Shown here: in pieces, positions 39,270 to 47,705 of the stretch
How positions within the stretch are numbered: the stretch's first letter is position 1
Layout of the letters: every line of letters starts with the position of its first letter
NCBI GenBank assembly: GCA_963781955.1
Contig: CAWAHU010000003.1
Span: 372,001 to 436,000 of the forward strand
Source: Bog-473 sp963781955
GTDB lineage: Bacteria > Actinomycetota > Acidimicrobiia > Acidimicrobiales > RAAP-2
DNA: 64,000 nt
Direction of reading: 5' to 3'
Notes under the pieces: generated by a model
Database searches by the model: none
The model's input: the letters and a program-made list of their open reading frames with translations, nothing else
Told to the model about the DNA's origin: nothing
Made by a program: the position numbers and the translations under genes

Positions 39270-40294
39270 GTGTGCGTGCTCCGTGATGTGTGGGTGGTCC
39301 CCCCGTCGATGATGCTCGGGGTGTCCCGGCCTGGCGCCGTCTCGGCGTCCGTCCCGTCCCTCACGCGGTCGGCGAAGAACGGGATGGTGCGCTCGATGCC
39401 CTCCTCGAGGCTGACCCGAGGCTCCCATCCGAGCGCGCGCCGCGCCAGCCCGATGTCGGGGCAGCGCCGGGTGGGGTCGTCGACGGGAAGTGGCATGTTG
39501 GTGAGCTCCGACGCCGAGCCGGTGAGCGCGAGCACGAGCCGGGCCAGGTCGAGCATGGTGCGCTCGTCAGGGTTCCCGATGTTGACCGGGCCGACCAGCG
39601 AGGAGTCGAGCAGGGCCAGCAGCCCGGCGATCTGGTCGTCCACGTAGCAGAAGCTGCGCGTCTGGCTCCCGTCTCCGTAGACGGTCAACGGCTGGCCCCG
39701 GAGTGCCTGCACGATGAAGTTCGACACCACCCGGCCGTCCCCTGGCGACAGGCGAGGGCCGTAGGTGTTGAAGATGCGCGCGATGCCCACGTCCACGCCG
39801 TACGTCCGGTGCATGGCCATGGTCAGGCTCTCGGCGAAGCGCTTCGCCTCGTCGTAGACACTGCGGGGGCCTGTCGGGTCGACGTTGCCGCGGTAGGACT
39901 CGACCTGGGGGTGCACGTCGGGGTCCCCGTAGATCTCGCTGGTGCTGGCCATGAGGAACCTGGCCCCGTGCTCACGGGCCAGCTCGAGCAAGCGTCGCGA
40001 CCCCTCGCTCCCGACCGCCAGCGTGGCGAGCGGCCGTGCCAGGTAGGCCGGGGGCGACGCCGGCGAAGCCAGGTTGCAGACCGCGTCGACCGGTCCCCCC
40101 TCGACCTCCACCTTCTCGCTCACGTCGTTGACCACCAGACTGAACCGCTCGTGGCCCAGGAGGTGGGCCACGTTCTCCCGGCAGCCTGTCGACAGGTCGT
40201 CGAGGCAGATGACGGCGTCGCCGCGCTCGATCAGGCGGTCGCAGAGGTGCGAACCCAGGAAGCCGGCGCCCCCGGCGACGACGACCCGCTTCAC
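39266..40294 (-). CDS. NAD-dependent sugar epimerase, UDP-glucuronate decarboxylase-like
   Basis: A 342-residue extended SDR. The NAD loop GGAGFLGSHL is at the N-terminus, the active-site Ser/Thr in LMASTSEIYGDP and the catalytic Tyr/Lys in SVYDEAKRFAE. CNLASPASPPAYL and NTYGPRLSPGDGRVVSNFIVQAL are strongly reminiscent of UXS, which converts UDP-glucuronate to UDP-xylose. The gene immediately upstream makes UDP-glucuronate, which supports the call. The last 20 residues are polar. GTG 40294 overlaps the previous stop (GTGA). Confidence 0.87.
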   Translation of the reverse strand: MKRVVVAGGAGFLGSHLCDRLIERGDAVICLDDLSTGCRENVAHLLGHERFSLVVNDVSEKVEVEGGPVDAVCNLASPASPPAYLARPLATLAVGSEGSRRLLELAREHGARFLMASTSEIYGDPDVHPQVESYRGNVDPTGPRSVYDEAKRFAESLTMAMHRTYGVDVGIARIFNTYGPRLSPGDGRVVSNFIVQALRGQPLTVYGDGSQTRSFCYVDDQIAGLLALLDSSLVGPVNIGNPDERTMLDLARLVLALTGSASELTNMPLPVDDPTRRCPDIGLARRALGWEPRVSLEEGIERTIPFFADRVRDGTDAETAPGRDTPSIIDGGTTHTSRSTHT

Positions 40295-41598
40295 CGGCGT
40301 CCGATCCCGGTGTACCCGAAGCCCATACGCCGGACCGCGGCCGGGTCGAGCAGGTTGCGCGCGTCGACGATGTTCGGCTGGTCCATCACCGTCAACACGC
40401 GCGAGAAATCGAGCCACCGGAACTCGTCCCACTCGGTCAGCACGACGAGCGCACGCGCCCCGGCCGCCGCGTCGTACGGGTCGCCACGCAGCACGAGACC
40501 GTTGAGGTCTTCCGCATCCGTTGCCTCGGCGTCGACCGTGGGATCGAAGGCCTGCACCGTGGCGCCGAGCGACATCAGGCGCTGCGCCACGTCGAGGCTC
40601 GGCGAGTGGCGCCGGTCGTCGGTGTTGGCCTTGAAGGTCAGGCCCCAGACCGCCACGAGCGCTCCCGACACCGATCCGCCACAGGCCGCCTCGACCTTGG
40701 CCACGACACGTGAGAGCTGCTCGTCGTTCGAGGCGATGGCACCAGCGAGGAGCGAGAAGTCGTAGCCCGCCTCCGACGCGATGTGCAGCAGGGCACGCGT
40801 GTCCTTGGGCAGGCACGAGCCGCCCCACCCCGGGCCGGGCCGCAGGAACTCGAAGCCGATGCGCTTGTCGTAGCCCAGCCCGAGCAGCACGTCCCGCGCG
40901 TCCGCTCCGAGCTCCTCGCACAGGCCGGCCAACGCGTTCACGAAGCTCAACTTGGTGGCGAGGAAGGCGTTCGAGGCGTACTTGATCGTCTCGGACGTAG
41001 TGGCGTCGGTGACGATCAGCGGCGCGCCCGTCGGCGCGAACAGCTCCCCGACCCGGGCGGCGGCGTGCGGGTCGTCGGCACCGACGACGATCCGGTCCGG
41101 CCTGAGGCTGTCGATCACCGCAGTGCCCTCGCGGAGGAATTCGGGGTTCGACACGACCCCGATGTCGGAGCGTCCGATCACTTGCTCGACCATGGAGGCC
41201 GAGCCGACTGGCACCGTGGACTTGTTGACGACGACGGCGCCGGGCTCCAGGTGGCGAGCGATCTCCTTCGCCGCCTCCTCGACGAAGGACAGGTCAGCCG
41301 ATCCGTCCGCGCCCTGCGGCGTGGCCACGCACAGGAAGACGAACTCAGCGCCCCTCACCGCCTCGACCGCGGAGTCGGTGAACGCCAGCGTGCGGGCCGC
41401 CACGCCACGCGCCACCAACTCGTCGAGGCCTGCCTCGAAGATGGGCAGGCGTCCGGCTCGCAGGGCGGCCAGGCGGGACGGCTCGCGCTCGGCCAACACC
41501 ACCGAGTGCCCGAAGTGGGACAGCGTGGCCGCTGTGGGCAGCCCGACGTACCCCGCCCCGATCACGGCGACGCGGCGCCCGGCGCCGCGCGCGCTCAC
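40291..41598 (-). CDS. ugd: UDP-glucose 6-dehydrogenase
   Basis: A 435-residue NAD-dependent enzyme making UDP-glucuronate. Signatures are VAVIGAGYVGLPTAATLSHFGH, FLCVATPQGADGSADLSFVE, STVPVGSASMVEQV, SNPEFLREGTAVID, the catalytic Cys in GPGWGGSCLPKDTRAL and GLTFKANTDDRRHSPSLDV. All expected active-site parts are present. GTG 41598 overlaps the stop of rfbD by 4 bp, and its own stop overlaps the UXS-like gene, so the three are translationally coupled. Confidence 0.95.
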   Translation of the reverse strand: MSARGAGRRVAVIGAGYVGLPTAATLSHFGHSVVLAEREPSRLAALRAGRLPIFEAGLDELVARGVAARTLAFTDSAVEAVRGAEFVFLCVATPQGADGSADLSFVEEAAKEIARHLEPGAVVVNKSTVPVGSASMVEQVIGRSDIGVVSNPEFLREGTAVIDSLRPDRIVVGADDPHAAARVGELFAPTGAPLIVTDATTSETIKYASNAFLATKLSFVNALAGLCEELGADARDVLLGLGYDKRIGFEFLRPGPGWGGSCLPKDTRALLHIASEAGYDFSLLAGAIASNDEQLSRVVAKVEAACGGSVSGALVAVWGLTFKANTDDRRHSPSLDVAQRLMSLGATVQAFDPTVDAEATDAEDLNGLVLRGDPYDAAAGARALVVLTEWDEFRWLDFSRVLTVMDQPNIVDARNLLDPAAVRRMGFGYTGIGRR

Positions 41599-42515
41599 GC
41601 CACCACCGCCTCTGCCTGCAGGACGGGAACGAGCCGGCCCAGGGCGTCCTGCCAGTCGGGCAACGCCGGCAGCCCGCTGAGGCGCAACGCCGAGTTGTCG
41701 AGCACTGAATACGCCGGGCGCGGGGCGGGGCGGGGCGGCACGAGGTCCTCGGTGCGGATGGGCCGCACCCGCTCGGGGTCGGCACCAGCGGCGTCCAGCA
41801 CCGCCCGCACGAAGCCCCACCAGGTGGTGACACCGCTGTTGGTCACGTGGAAGAGCCCGGGCCGGCGGCCCAGTCCCAGCGTCACGACGGCCGGGGCCAG
41901 ATCGGCGGTGAAGGTCGGCGAGCCGTGTTGGTCGTCCACGAATTGCAGCTCCCCCTCCCCGTCGGCCAGGCGGAGCGCGGTGCGCACCATGTTGGCGCCG
42001 TGTGCGCCGCACAACCAACTGGTGCGCACGATGGTGGCGCCGGGCCGGCACTCGTGCTCACCGGCCAGCTTGGAGGCGCCGTAGACCGACGCGGGCGACG
42101 GCCGGTCCCACTCGCGGTACGGACGCCCTGCCGTGCCGTCGAAGACGTAGTCGGTGGACACGTAGACCATGTGGGCCCCGGCCTGGGCCGCGGCCTCGGC
42201 GACGTTGCGGGTGCCCACGGCGTTGACCGCGTAGGCCAGGTCGACCTCCGTCTCGCAGAGGTCGACCGCCGTGAGCGCACCCCCGTGAAGCACCAGCTCA
42301 GGGCGGAACTCCGCGAATGTGGCTTGCACGACGTCGCGATCCTCGACCTGCATGGTGTCGATGTCGGTGGCCAGGACCTCGTGGGCGAGTCCCGGGCGGT
42401 CACCCTCGGGACCGAGCAGCGCGCACCGGAGCCCCCCGGCGGGCCGCCTGCCGGCCAGTGCGTCCTGCAAGTCGCGCCCGAGCTGCCCGTTCGCCCCCGT
42501 GATCAAGATCCGCAC
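41595..42515 (-). CDS. rfbD: dTDP-4-dehydrorhamnose reductase
   Basis: A 306-residue RmlD-type SDR catalysing the last step of dTDP-L-rhamnose synthesis. It begins MRILITGANGQLGRDLQ and shows VNAVGTRNVAEAA, VSTDYVFDGTAGRPYREWD, the Tyr/Lys pair in YGASKLAGE, RTSWLCGAHGANMVRT and TNSGVTTWWGF. An insert after residue 25 (GRRPAGGLRCALLGPEGDRP) is longer than usual. GTG 42515 overlaps the end of the RfbB-like gene by 13 bp. RmlA and RmlC are not in this window. Confidence 0.93.
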   Translation of the reverse strand: MRILITGANGQLGRDLQDALAGRRPAGGLRCALLGPEGDRPGLAHEVLATDIDTMQVEDRDVVQATFAEFRPELVLHGGALTAVDLCETEVDLAYAVNAVGTRNVAEAAAQAGAHMVYVSTDYVFDGTAGRPYREWDRPSPASVYGASKLAGEHECRPGATIVRTSWLCGAHGANMVRTALRLADGEGELQFVDDQHGSPTFTADLAPAVVTLGLGRRPGLFHVTNSGVTTWWGFVRAVLDAAGADPERVRPIRTEDLVPPRPAPRPAYSVLDNSALRLSGLPALPDWQDALGRLVPVLQAEAVVA

Positions 42516-43540
42516 CGGTCAGCGCGCGCTCCGCCGTCTCCGGTCCCCCACGACCCTTCGACGACGGGCGCGCGGGCCATCAGGGGCTCCCACCAGGAGC
42601 GGTGCTCGGCGTACCAGGTGACCGTGTCCACCAGGCCCTGCCCCCAATCGACCGTCGGAGCCCAACCGAGCTCGTTCCGCAGCTTCGAGGCGTCCAGGAC
42701 GTAGCGCCGGTCGTGCCCGGGGCGGTCCGGCACGATGGTCTTGAGCGACGCGGGTTTGCCGAGCGCGGCGAGGATCCGGTCGGCCACCTCCATGATCGAG
42801 GCCTCCACGCCGCTACCCACGTGGTACGTCTCGCCCACCTGGCCCTGGCTCAAGACGGCGTCGATGGCCGTGCAGTGGTCGTGGACGTGGAGCCACTCCC
42901 GGCGGTTCTCCGTGCTGGCGTAGAGGGTCAGCGGCTGATCATCGAGGGCCAGCGCGCAGAAGTGCGGAATCAGCTTCTCGGGGAACTGGTACGGGCCGTA
43001 GTTGTTGGCGCAGTTCGTGATCGTGATGGGGAGGCCGTAGGTCTCGGCGTAGGCCCGGACAGCGTGGTCGGCACCGGCCTTCGACGCGTTGTACGGCGTG
43101 CGGGGGCGGTACGGGGACTCCTCGGTGAAGGCCTGGTCGGTGTCGAGCGCCAGGTCGCCGTAGACCTCGCACGTCGAGACGTGGTGGAACCGTGCCACCC
43201 CCGTTTGGCGGGCCGCTTCGAGCATGGTCTGCGTCCCGATGACGTTGGTGCGGAAGAACAGCCCGGGGTTCAGCACCGCCAGCGAGTTGTGGGACTCGGC
43301 GGCGAAGTGGACGATGGTGTCGATGTCCTGGTCGCGCAGGGTCTTCTCGGCCACCGCGTCGTCGCAGATGTCACCATGGACGAAGACGATCCGGTCCTCG
43401 ATGTCGATCAGATTGGGTCGGTTGCCGGCGTAGGTGAGCGCGTCGTAGGCGACGACATGGTCCTCTGGGTGCTGCTCGACCCAGTATCGGACGAAATTGG
43501 ACCCGATGAACCCGGCACCTCCCGTCACGAGAAGGCGCAT
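42503..43540 (-). CDS. rfbB: dTDP-glucose 4,6-dehydratase-like protein with Cys in place of the catalytic Asp
   Basis: A 345-residue extended SDR of the RmlB type: MRLLVTGGAGFIGSNF, HFAAESHNS, YNASKAGADH (Tyr/Lys), NCANNYGPYQFPEKLIP and REWLHVHDHC. In RmlB the active site reads T-D-E before VYG; here it is STCEVYG, so residue 124 is Cys instead of the Asp that protonates the leaving C5/C6 group. The HVDRS motif is also changed (HNSLA). It may be a divergent dehydratase or act on another sugar nucleotide. ATG 43540 matches the family N-terminus; ATG 43552 is four codons upstream. First gene of the operon running to the retropepsin. Confidence 0.85.
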   Translation of the reverse strand: MRLLVTGGAGFIGSNFVRYWVEQHPEDHVVAYDALTYAGNRPNLIDIEDRIVFVHGDICDDAVAEKTLRDQDIDTIVHFAAESHNSLAVLNPGLFFRTNVIGTQTMLEAARQTGVARFHHVSTCEVYGDLALDTDQAFTEESPYRPRTPYNASKAGADHAVRAYAETYGLPITITNCANNYGPYQFPEKLIPHFCALALDDQPLTLYASTENRREWLHVHDHCTAIDAVLSQGQVGETYHVGSGVEASIMEVADRILAALGKPASLKTIVPDRPGHDRRYVLDASKLRNELGWAPTVDWGQGLVDTVTWYAEHRSWWEPLMARAPVVEGSWGTGDGGARADRCGS

Positions 43541-43582
43541 AGTGCGGGTCATGTTAGCCGACCGACCCCGCCGATCCGTGGC

Positions 43583-44326
43583 TCATCGGCGCAGGTGGAC
43601 CACGTCGCCGGCGCTCAGGACACGGGGCCCTGCGCTGGTCTCGAGCACGAGCCTGCCGGCGTCGTCGAGGGCCACGGCACGGCCCCGGAGCTCCTCGCCC
43701 GCCAGGAGGACTCGCACCTCTTGCCCCAGCGTGGCGCAGCGCTTCCGCACCTCCTCGGCCAGGGAGGCCCGGCCGGCCGGGTCGTCGAGCAGGACCCGAC
43801 GCGGGGTCAGCGCCCCGAGCAGGTGTTCGAGCAGGACCCGCCGGTCCACCGGTGGCGCTCCGGGGCGCAGATCGTCGAGGCAGGTGCCTCCGGCCCCCGC
43901 CGGGCCCGGCCAGGCGACATTGCAGCCGATCCCGACGACGACCGCATCGAGGTGACCTCCGGCGAAGTCCGCCTCGGCCAGCACGCCGGCCAACTTGTCC
44001 TCGCCGACGAGCAGGTCGTTGGGCCACTTCAGCACCGGCTCCACGCCGGCCACCTCGCGGCAGGCGTCCGCACCCGCCAGGGCGACGGCCGCCGTGCAGA
44101 GGTGCAGGTCCTCGGGGGCGCAAGCCGGCCGCAGGAGGACCGACACCAGGAGGTTCGCGCCGGGCGGGGACTCCCAGCGGCGGTCCAGGCGGCCCCGGCC
44201 CGCGGTCTGATGGTCCGCCGCAACCACCAGACCCTCGGGAGCACCCCGGCGGGCCTGGTCGTGCAGGTAGGAGTTGGTGGACTCGACATCGTCCAGCCAG
44301 CGGACGTCCCACTCCCCTCGCCACAT
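43583..44326 (-). CDS. birA: Biotin--[acetyl-CoA-carboxylase] ligase
   Basis: A 247-residue single-function BirA without the DNA-binding domain of the E. coli repressor. It has the biotin-AMP loop ADHQTAGRGRLDRRW, LLVSVLLRP, KWPNDLL with the catalytic Lys, and GIGCNVAW. The C-terminal SH3-like domain ends GDVVHLRR. It attaches biotin to the BCCP lysine. Its target is encoded divergently 92 bp away. ATG 44326 has TATGGT seven bases upstream, consistent with a leaderless message; upstream ATGs are not needed for the fold. Confidence 0.95.
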   Translation of the reverse strand: MWRGEWDVRWLDDVESTNSYLHDQARRGAPEGLVVAADHQTAGRGRLDRRWESPPGANLLVSVLLRPACAPEDLHLCTAAVALAGADACREVAGVEPVLKWPNDLLVGEDKLAGVLAEADFAGGHLDAVVVGIGCNVAWPGPAGAGGTCLDDLRPGAPPVDRRVLLEHLLGALTPRRVLLDDPAGRASLAEEVRKRCATLGQEVRVLLAGEELRGRAVALDDAGRLVLETSAGPRVLSAGDVVHLRR

Positions 44327-44333
44327 GGCAGAC

Positions 44334-44339
44334 ACCATA
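44334..44339 (-). promoter_or_regulatory. Leaderless -10 box of birA
   Basis: TATGGT on the minus strand lies seven bases before ATG 44326. Confidence 0.5.
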
Positions 44340-44418
44340 CGGCGCGTGCAATTGTGAGAGCCCACCGCGGGTGACTACCGGCCCCGCGGGACCGCCCACT
44401 CGAAGAAGAAAGGCCGGC

Positions 44419-46188
44419 GTGCTCCAGAAGATCCTCATTGCAAACCGCGGCGAGATCGCAGTCCGGGTGATCCGGACCTGCCGCGAGCTGGGCATCGGCA
44501 CCGTGGCCGTGTACTCGAACCTCGACCGTGACGCCATGCACGTCCGCATGGCCGATGAGGCGTACGCCCTGGGCGGCGAGACCGCGACCGAGAGCTACCT
44601 CAACACCGAGGCCATCCTGGCCGCCATCGAGCAGAGCGGGGCCGACGGCGTGCACCCGGGCTATGGCTTCTTCTCGGAGAACACCGACTTCGCCCGCGCC
44701 ATCACCGGGCGCGGCGTGACCTTCATCGGCCCGCCGCCCGAGGCGATCGAGGTCATGGGCGACAAGATCAGCTCGCGGCTGGCGGCCGAGCGGGCGGGGG
44801 TGGAGGGCGTGCCGGGCCGCTCGGAGGCACTGACCTCGCCCGAGGAGGTGGTGACTTTCGGGGAGGAGCACGGCTGGCCGGTCGCCATCAAGGCGGCCTA
44901 CGGGGGCGGTGGCCGGGGCATGAAGGTTGTCGCCGCCCCGGGTGAGGCGGCGGAGGCCATGGAATCGGCCGCCCGCGAGGCGCAGGCCTACTTCGGCCGG
45001 CCCGAGATCTACCTGGAGCGCTACCTCACGTGGCCCCGCCACATCGAGATGCAGGTCCTGGCCGACCAGCACGGCAACACCCTGTGGCTCGGCGAGCGCG
45101 ACTGCTCGGCGCAGCGCCGGCACCAGAAGCTCGTCGAGGAGAGCCCGGCGCCGGACTTCCCCGACCAGGTCCGGCAGGCCATGGGCGCCGCCGCCGTGAA
45201 GGTCTCCGAGGCCTGCGGCTACTACAACGCCGGCACCGTCGAGTTCCTCTTCCAGGACGGCGAGTTCTACTTCCTCGAGATGAACACCCGGCTGCAGGTG
45301 GAGCACCCCGTCACGGAGCTGGTCACCGGCCTCGACCTGGTCGCATGGCAGATCCGCATCGCCTCCGGCGAAGCCCTCGACTTCACGCAGGCGGACATCG
45401 ACCGGCGCGGCCACGCGATCGAGGTCCGGATCAACGCTGAGGACCCGACCGGCGGGCGCTTCGCCCCCTCGCCGGGCACCATCACCTCGTTCCGCCAGCC
45501 GGCCGGCCCCGGCGTGCGGCTCGACGCCGGGTACGAGTCCGGGGACATGGTCTCGCAGTACTACGACAACCTCATCGCCAAGCTCATCGTCTGGGCACCC
45601 GACCGAGAGGCGGCGCGGCGGCGCATGCTGCGGGCCATCGGCGAGACGATCATCACCGGGGTGGCGACCACGCTGCCCGCGGACGTGGCCATCCTCAGTC
45701 ACGAGGACTTCGCCGGGGCGACCCACTCGACGAAGTGGGTCGAGGAGCGGCTGGACCTGAGCGAAGTGACCGCCGAGCCCGCCGGCGACACCCCCACGGC
45801 GCCCGGAACGGGAGAGGACGCGGTGCCCCTCGTGCAGCGCGACGTCACCGCCGAGGTCGACGGCCGTCGGTTCTCGGTGCGGCTCTGGGTGCCCGACCTG
45901 GGCACGGTGGCAGCGCCCGGGCGGACGGCCGGGAGGCCCAAGCGCGCCGCGGCGAGCGCGGTGGCCGGCAGCGGCTCGGGCCAGGTGACGGTCCCCATGC
46001 AGGGCACGATCGTCAAGGTTCTCGTGGCCGTGGGCGACGCCGTCGAGGTGGGGCAGTCCGTCTGCGTGCTCGAGGCCATGAAGATGGAGAACGCCGTGGC
46101 CGCCGAGAAGGACGGGGTGGTGAAGGAGGTGCGCGTGAGCGCGGGTGACTCCGTCGGCGCCGGCGACGTCGTGGCGGTCATCGAGTAG
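44419..46188 (+). CDS. Acyl-CoA carboxylase alpha subunit (biotin carboxylase + BCCP)
   Basis: A 589-residue fusion as in actinobacterial AccA3-type subunits. Residues 1-450 form biotin carboxylase: LIANRGEIAVRVIRT, the ATP-grasp region AAYGGGGRGMKVV, ERDCSAQRRHQKLVEESPAP, FLEMNTRLQVEHPVTE and NAEDPTGGRFAPSPG. After an Ala/Gly linker the BCCP domain carries the biotin site VLEAMKMEN with Lys555. It carboxylates biotin; a separate carboxyltransferase subunit (not in the window) would transfer CO2 to acetyl-, propionyl- or longer acyl-CoA. GTG 44419 has an AAGG site upstream; the longer frame from 43852 is birA shadow. Confidence 0.96.
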   Translation: MLQKILIANRGEIAVRVIRTCRELGIGTVAVYSNLDRDAMHVRMADEAYALGGETATESYLNTEAILAAIEQSGADGVHPGYGFFSENTDFARAITGRGVTFIGPPPEAIEVMGDKISSRLAAERAGVEGVPGRSEALTSPEEVVTFGEEHGWPVAIKAAYGGGGRGMKVVAAPGEAAEAMESAAREAQAYFGRPEIYLERYLTWPRHIEMQVLADQHGNTLWLGERDCSAQRRHQKLVEESPAPDFPDQVRQAMGAAAVKVSEACGYYNAGTVEFLFQDGEFYFLEMNTRLQVEHPVTELVTGLDLVAWQIRIASGEALDFTQADIDRRGHAIEVRINAEDPTGGRFAPSPGTITSFRQPAGPGVRLDAGYESGDMVSQYYDNLIAKLIVWAPDREAARRRMLRAIGETIITGVATTLPADVAILSHEDFAGATHSTKWVEERLDLSEVTAEPAGDTPTAPGTGEDAVPLVQRDVTAEVDGRRFSVRLWVPDLGTVAAPGRTAGRPKRAAASAVAGSGSGQVTVPMQGTIVKVLVAVGDAVEVGQSVCVLEAMKMENAVAAEKDGVVKEVRVSAGDSVGAGDVVAVIE

Positions 46189-47367
46189 GTGGCAGACGGG
46201 CCGGCTGCCGCCACGACGGCCAAGGAGGCCGCGGCCGCGGTCGTCGACCGCCACCTGGGTGACCTCGTCGCACTCAGCCACTCCGTCCACGCCACGCCCG
46301 AGCTGTGCTACGAGGAAACCCGCTCCGCCCACCGCGTGGCCGAGGCCCTACGCTCCGCCGGGCTCCCCGTCGACGAGGGCGTGTACGACCTCCCCACGGC
46401 GCTCGAAGCCAGGTCGGGGGACGGTGAGCTCGTCGTCGCACTGTGCGCCGAGTACGACGCCCTGCCCGAGGTCGGCCACGCCTGCGGCCACAACATCATC
46501 GCGGCGACCGCGGTGGGGGCCGGGCTGGCGCTCGCCGCGGTGGCCGGAGAGCTCGGGCTGACCGTGCGCGTCCTGGGCACCCCGGCCGAAGAGGGCGGTG
46601 GCGGGAAGGTCCTGATGCTGGAGCGGGGCGCCTTCGAGGGCGTCCACGCCGCCATGATGGTCCACCCCTGGCCGACCGAGCGGCTCACCGCGACGTGCCT
46701 GGCCGTCGCCCACTACGACGTCCGCTTCACCGGCCACGCTGCGCACGCGTCGGCGGCACCCTGGCACGGGGTCAATGCGCAGGACGCGCTCACGGTGGCA
46801 CAGGTGGCGATCGGCCTCTTGCGCCAGCAGCTCCCTCCGGGCGACCAGGTGCACGGCGTCGTGACCCAGGGTATGGGTGCGGCCAACGTGATCCCCGCCG
46901 AGGCCACCGCCCGCTACATGGTCCGCTCGCTCACTGCGGAGGGCCTGGCCGTGCTCCGGCCGAGGGTCGACGCGTGCTTCGAGGCGGGGGCGCTGGCCAC
47001 CGGGTGCTCGGTGGCCTTCGAGGAGCTCGCTCCGGCCTACTCCCACATGGAGGTGGACCCCGGGCTCCTCGGCGCCTACCGGGCCAACGCCGAGGCGCTC
47101 GGTCGCCGCTTCGAGGCCGACGATGCCGGGGCAACGCCGCCGACCCTGTCGACGGACATGGCCAACGTCTCGCTCGCCGTCCCCACCATCCACCCGCTCA
47201 TCGGGATCGAGGCGCACGGGGCGGTGAACCACCAGCGCGAGTTCGCCGCGGCCTGCATCACCCCCTCGGCCGACGCCGCCGTACGGGACGGCGCCGTGGC
47301 ACTGGCCTGGACCGCGATCGATGCCGCCACGGACCCGACACTGCGCCGGCGACTCCTCGCCGGGTGA
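46189..47367 (+). CDS. M20 family metallo-amidohydrolase
   Basis: A 392-residue peptidase-M20D-type protein, AbgB/ACY1L2-like. Metal-site motifs are ALCAEYDALPEVGHACGHNIIAA (the H/D and CGHN cluster), GTPAEEGGGGK (Glu pair) and MMVHPWP. The dimerisation lid contains FTGHAAHASAAPWHGVNAQDAL. It would hydrolyse an amide such as an acyl-amino acid or aminobenzoyl-glutamate-like compound. GTG 46189 follows the stop of the carboxylase gene without a gap, so it is co-transcribed. Confidence 0.9.
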   Translation: MADGPAAATTAKEAAAAVVDRHLGDLVALSHSVHATPELCYEETRSAHRVAEALRSAGLPVDEGVYDLPTALEARSGDGELVVALCAEYDALPEVGHACGHNIIAATAVGAGLALAAVAGELGLTVRVLGTPAEEGGGGKVLMLERGAFEGVHAAMMVHPWPTERLTATCLAVAHYDVRFTGHAAHASAAPWHGVNAQDALTVAQVAIGLLRQQLPPGDQVHGVVTQGMGAANVIPAEATARYMVRSLTAEGLAVLRPRVDACFEAGALATGCSVAFEELAPAYSHMEVDPGLLGAYRANAEALGRRFEADDAGATPPTLSTDMANVSLAVPTIHPLIGIEAHGAVNHQREFAAACITPSADAAVRDGAVALAWTAIDAATDPTLRRRLLAG

Positions 47368-47374
47368 CGGGCCG

Positions 47375-47671
47375 GTGATCACCGAACACGCTCTGCTCGA
47401 GGTCGTCCCGGGCCGAGAGGACGAGTTCATCACCGCCATGGAACGGGCCAAGGCCCTCATCGCGGCCAGCCGGGGCTTCGTCTCCTTGCGCGTCGAGCGC
47501 TGCCTCGAGCGGCCGAACTGCTTCCTGCTCCTCGTCGAGTGGGAGAGCCTGGAGGACCACACCGAGGGGTTCCGGGGGTCGTCCGCCTACGAGGAGTGGC
47601 GCGCCGCGCTCCACCACTTCTACGACCCCTTCCCGGTCGTCGAGCACTTCGAAGCCGTCGTGGACGCCTGA
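47375..47671 (+). CDS. Antibiotic biosynthesis monooxygenase (ABM) domain protein
   Basis: A 98-residue ferredoxin-like alpha-beta barrel protein. ITEHALLEVVPGREDEFITAMERAK and FLLLVEWESLEDHTEGFRGSSAYEEWRAALHHFY are typical of ABM/YgiN-type small monooxygenases or heme-degrading relatives. GTG 47375 lies seven bases after the amidohydrolase stop, so it ends that operon. No cofactor residues can be assigned. After the gene, a near-perfect cagcccgcgt direct repeat occurs three times (47676-47710). Confidence 0.85.
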   Translation: MITEHALLEVVPGREDEFITAMERAKALIAASRGFVSLRVERCLERPNCFLLLVEWESLEDHTEGFRGSSAYEEWRAALHHFYDPFPVVEHFEAVVDA

Positions 47672-47705
47672 CGCGCCAGCCCGCGTCAGCCCGGGTCAGC
47701 CCGCG

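Noticed and set aside
43852..44418. N-terminal extension of the carboxylase alpha subunit
   Set aside because: It is antisense to birA; biotin carboxylases begin at LQKILIANRGE.
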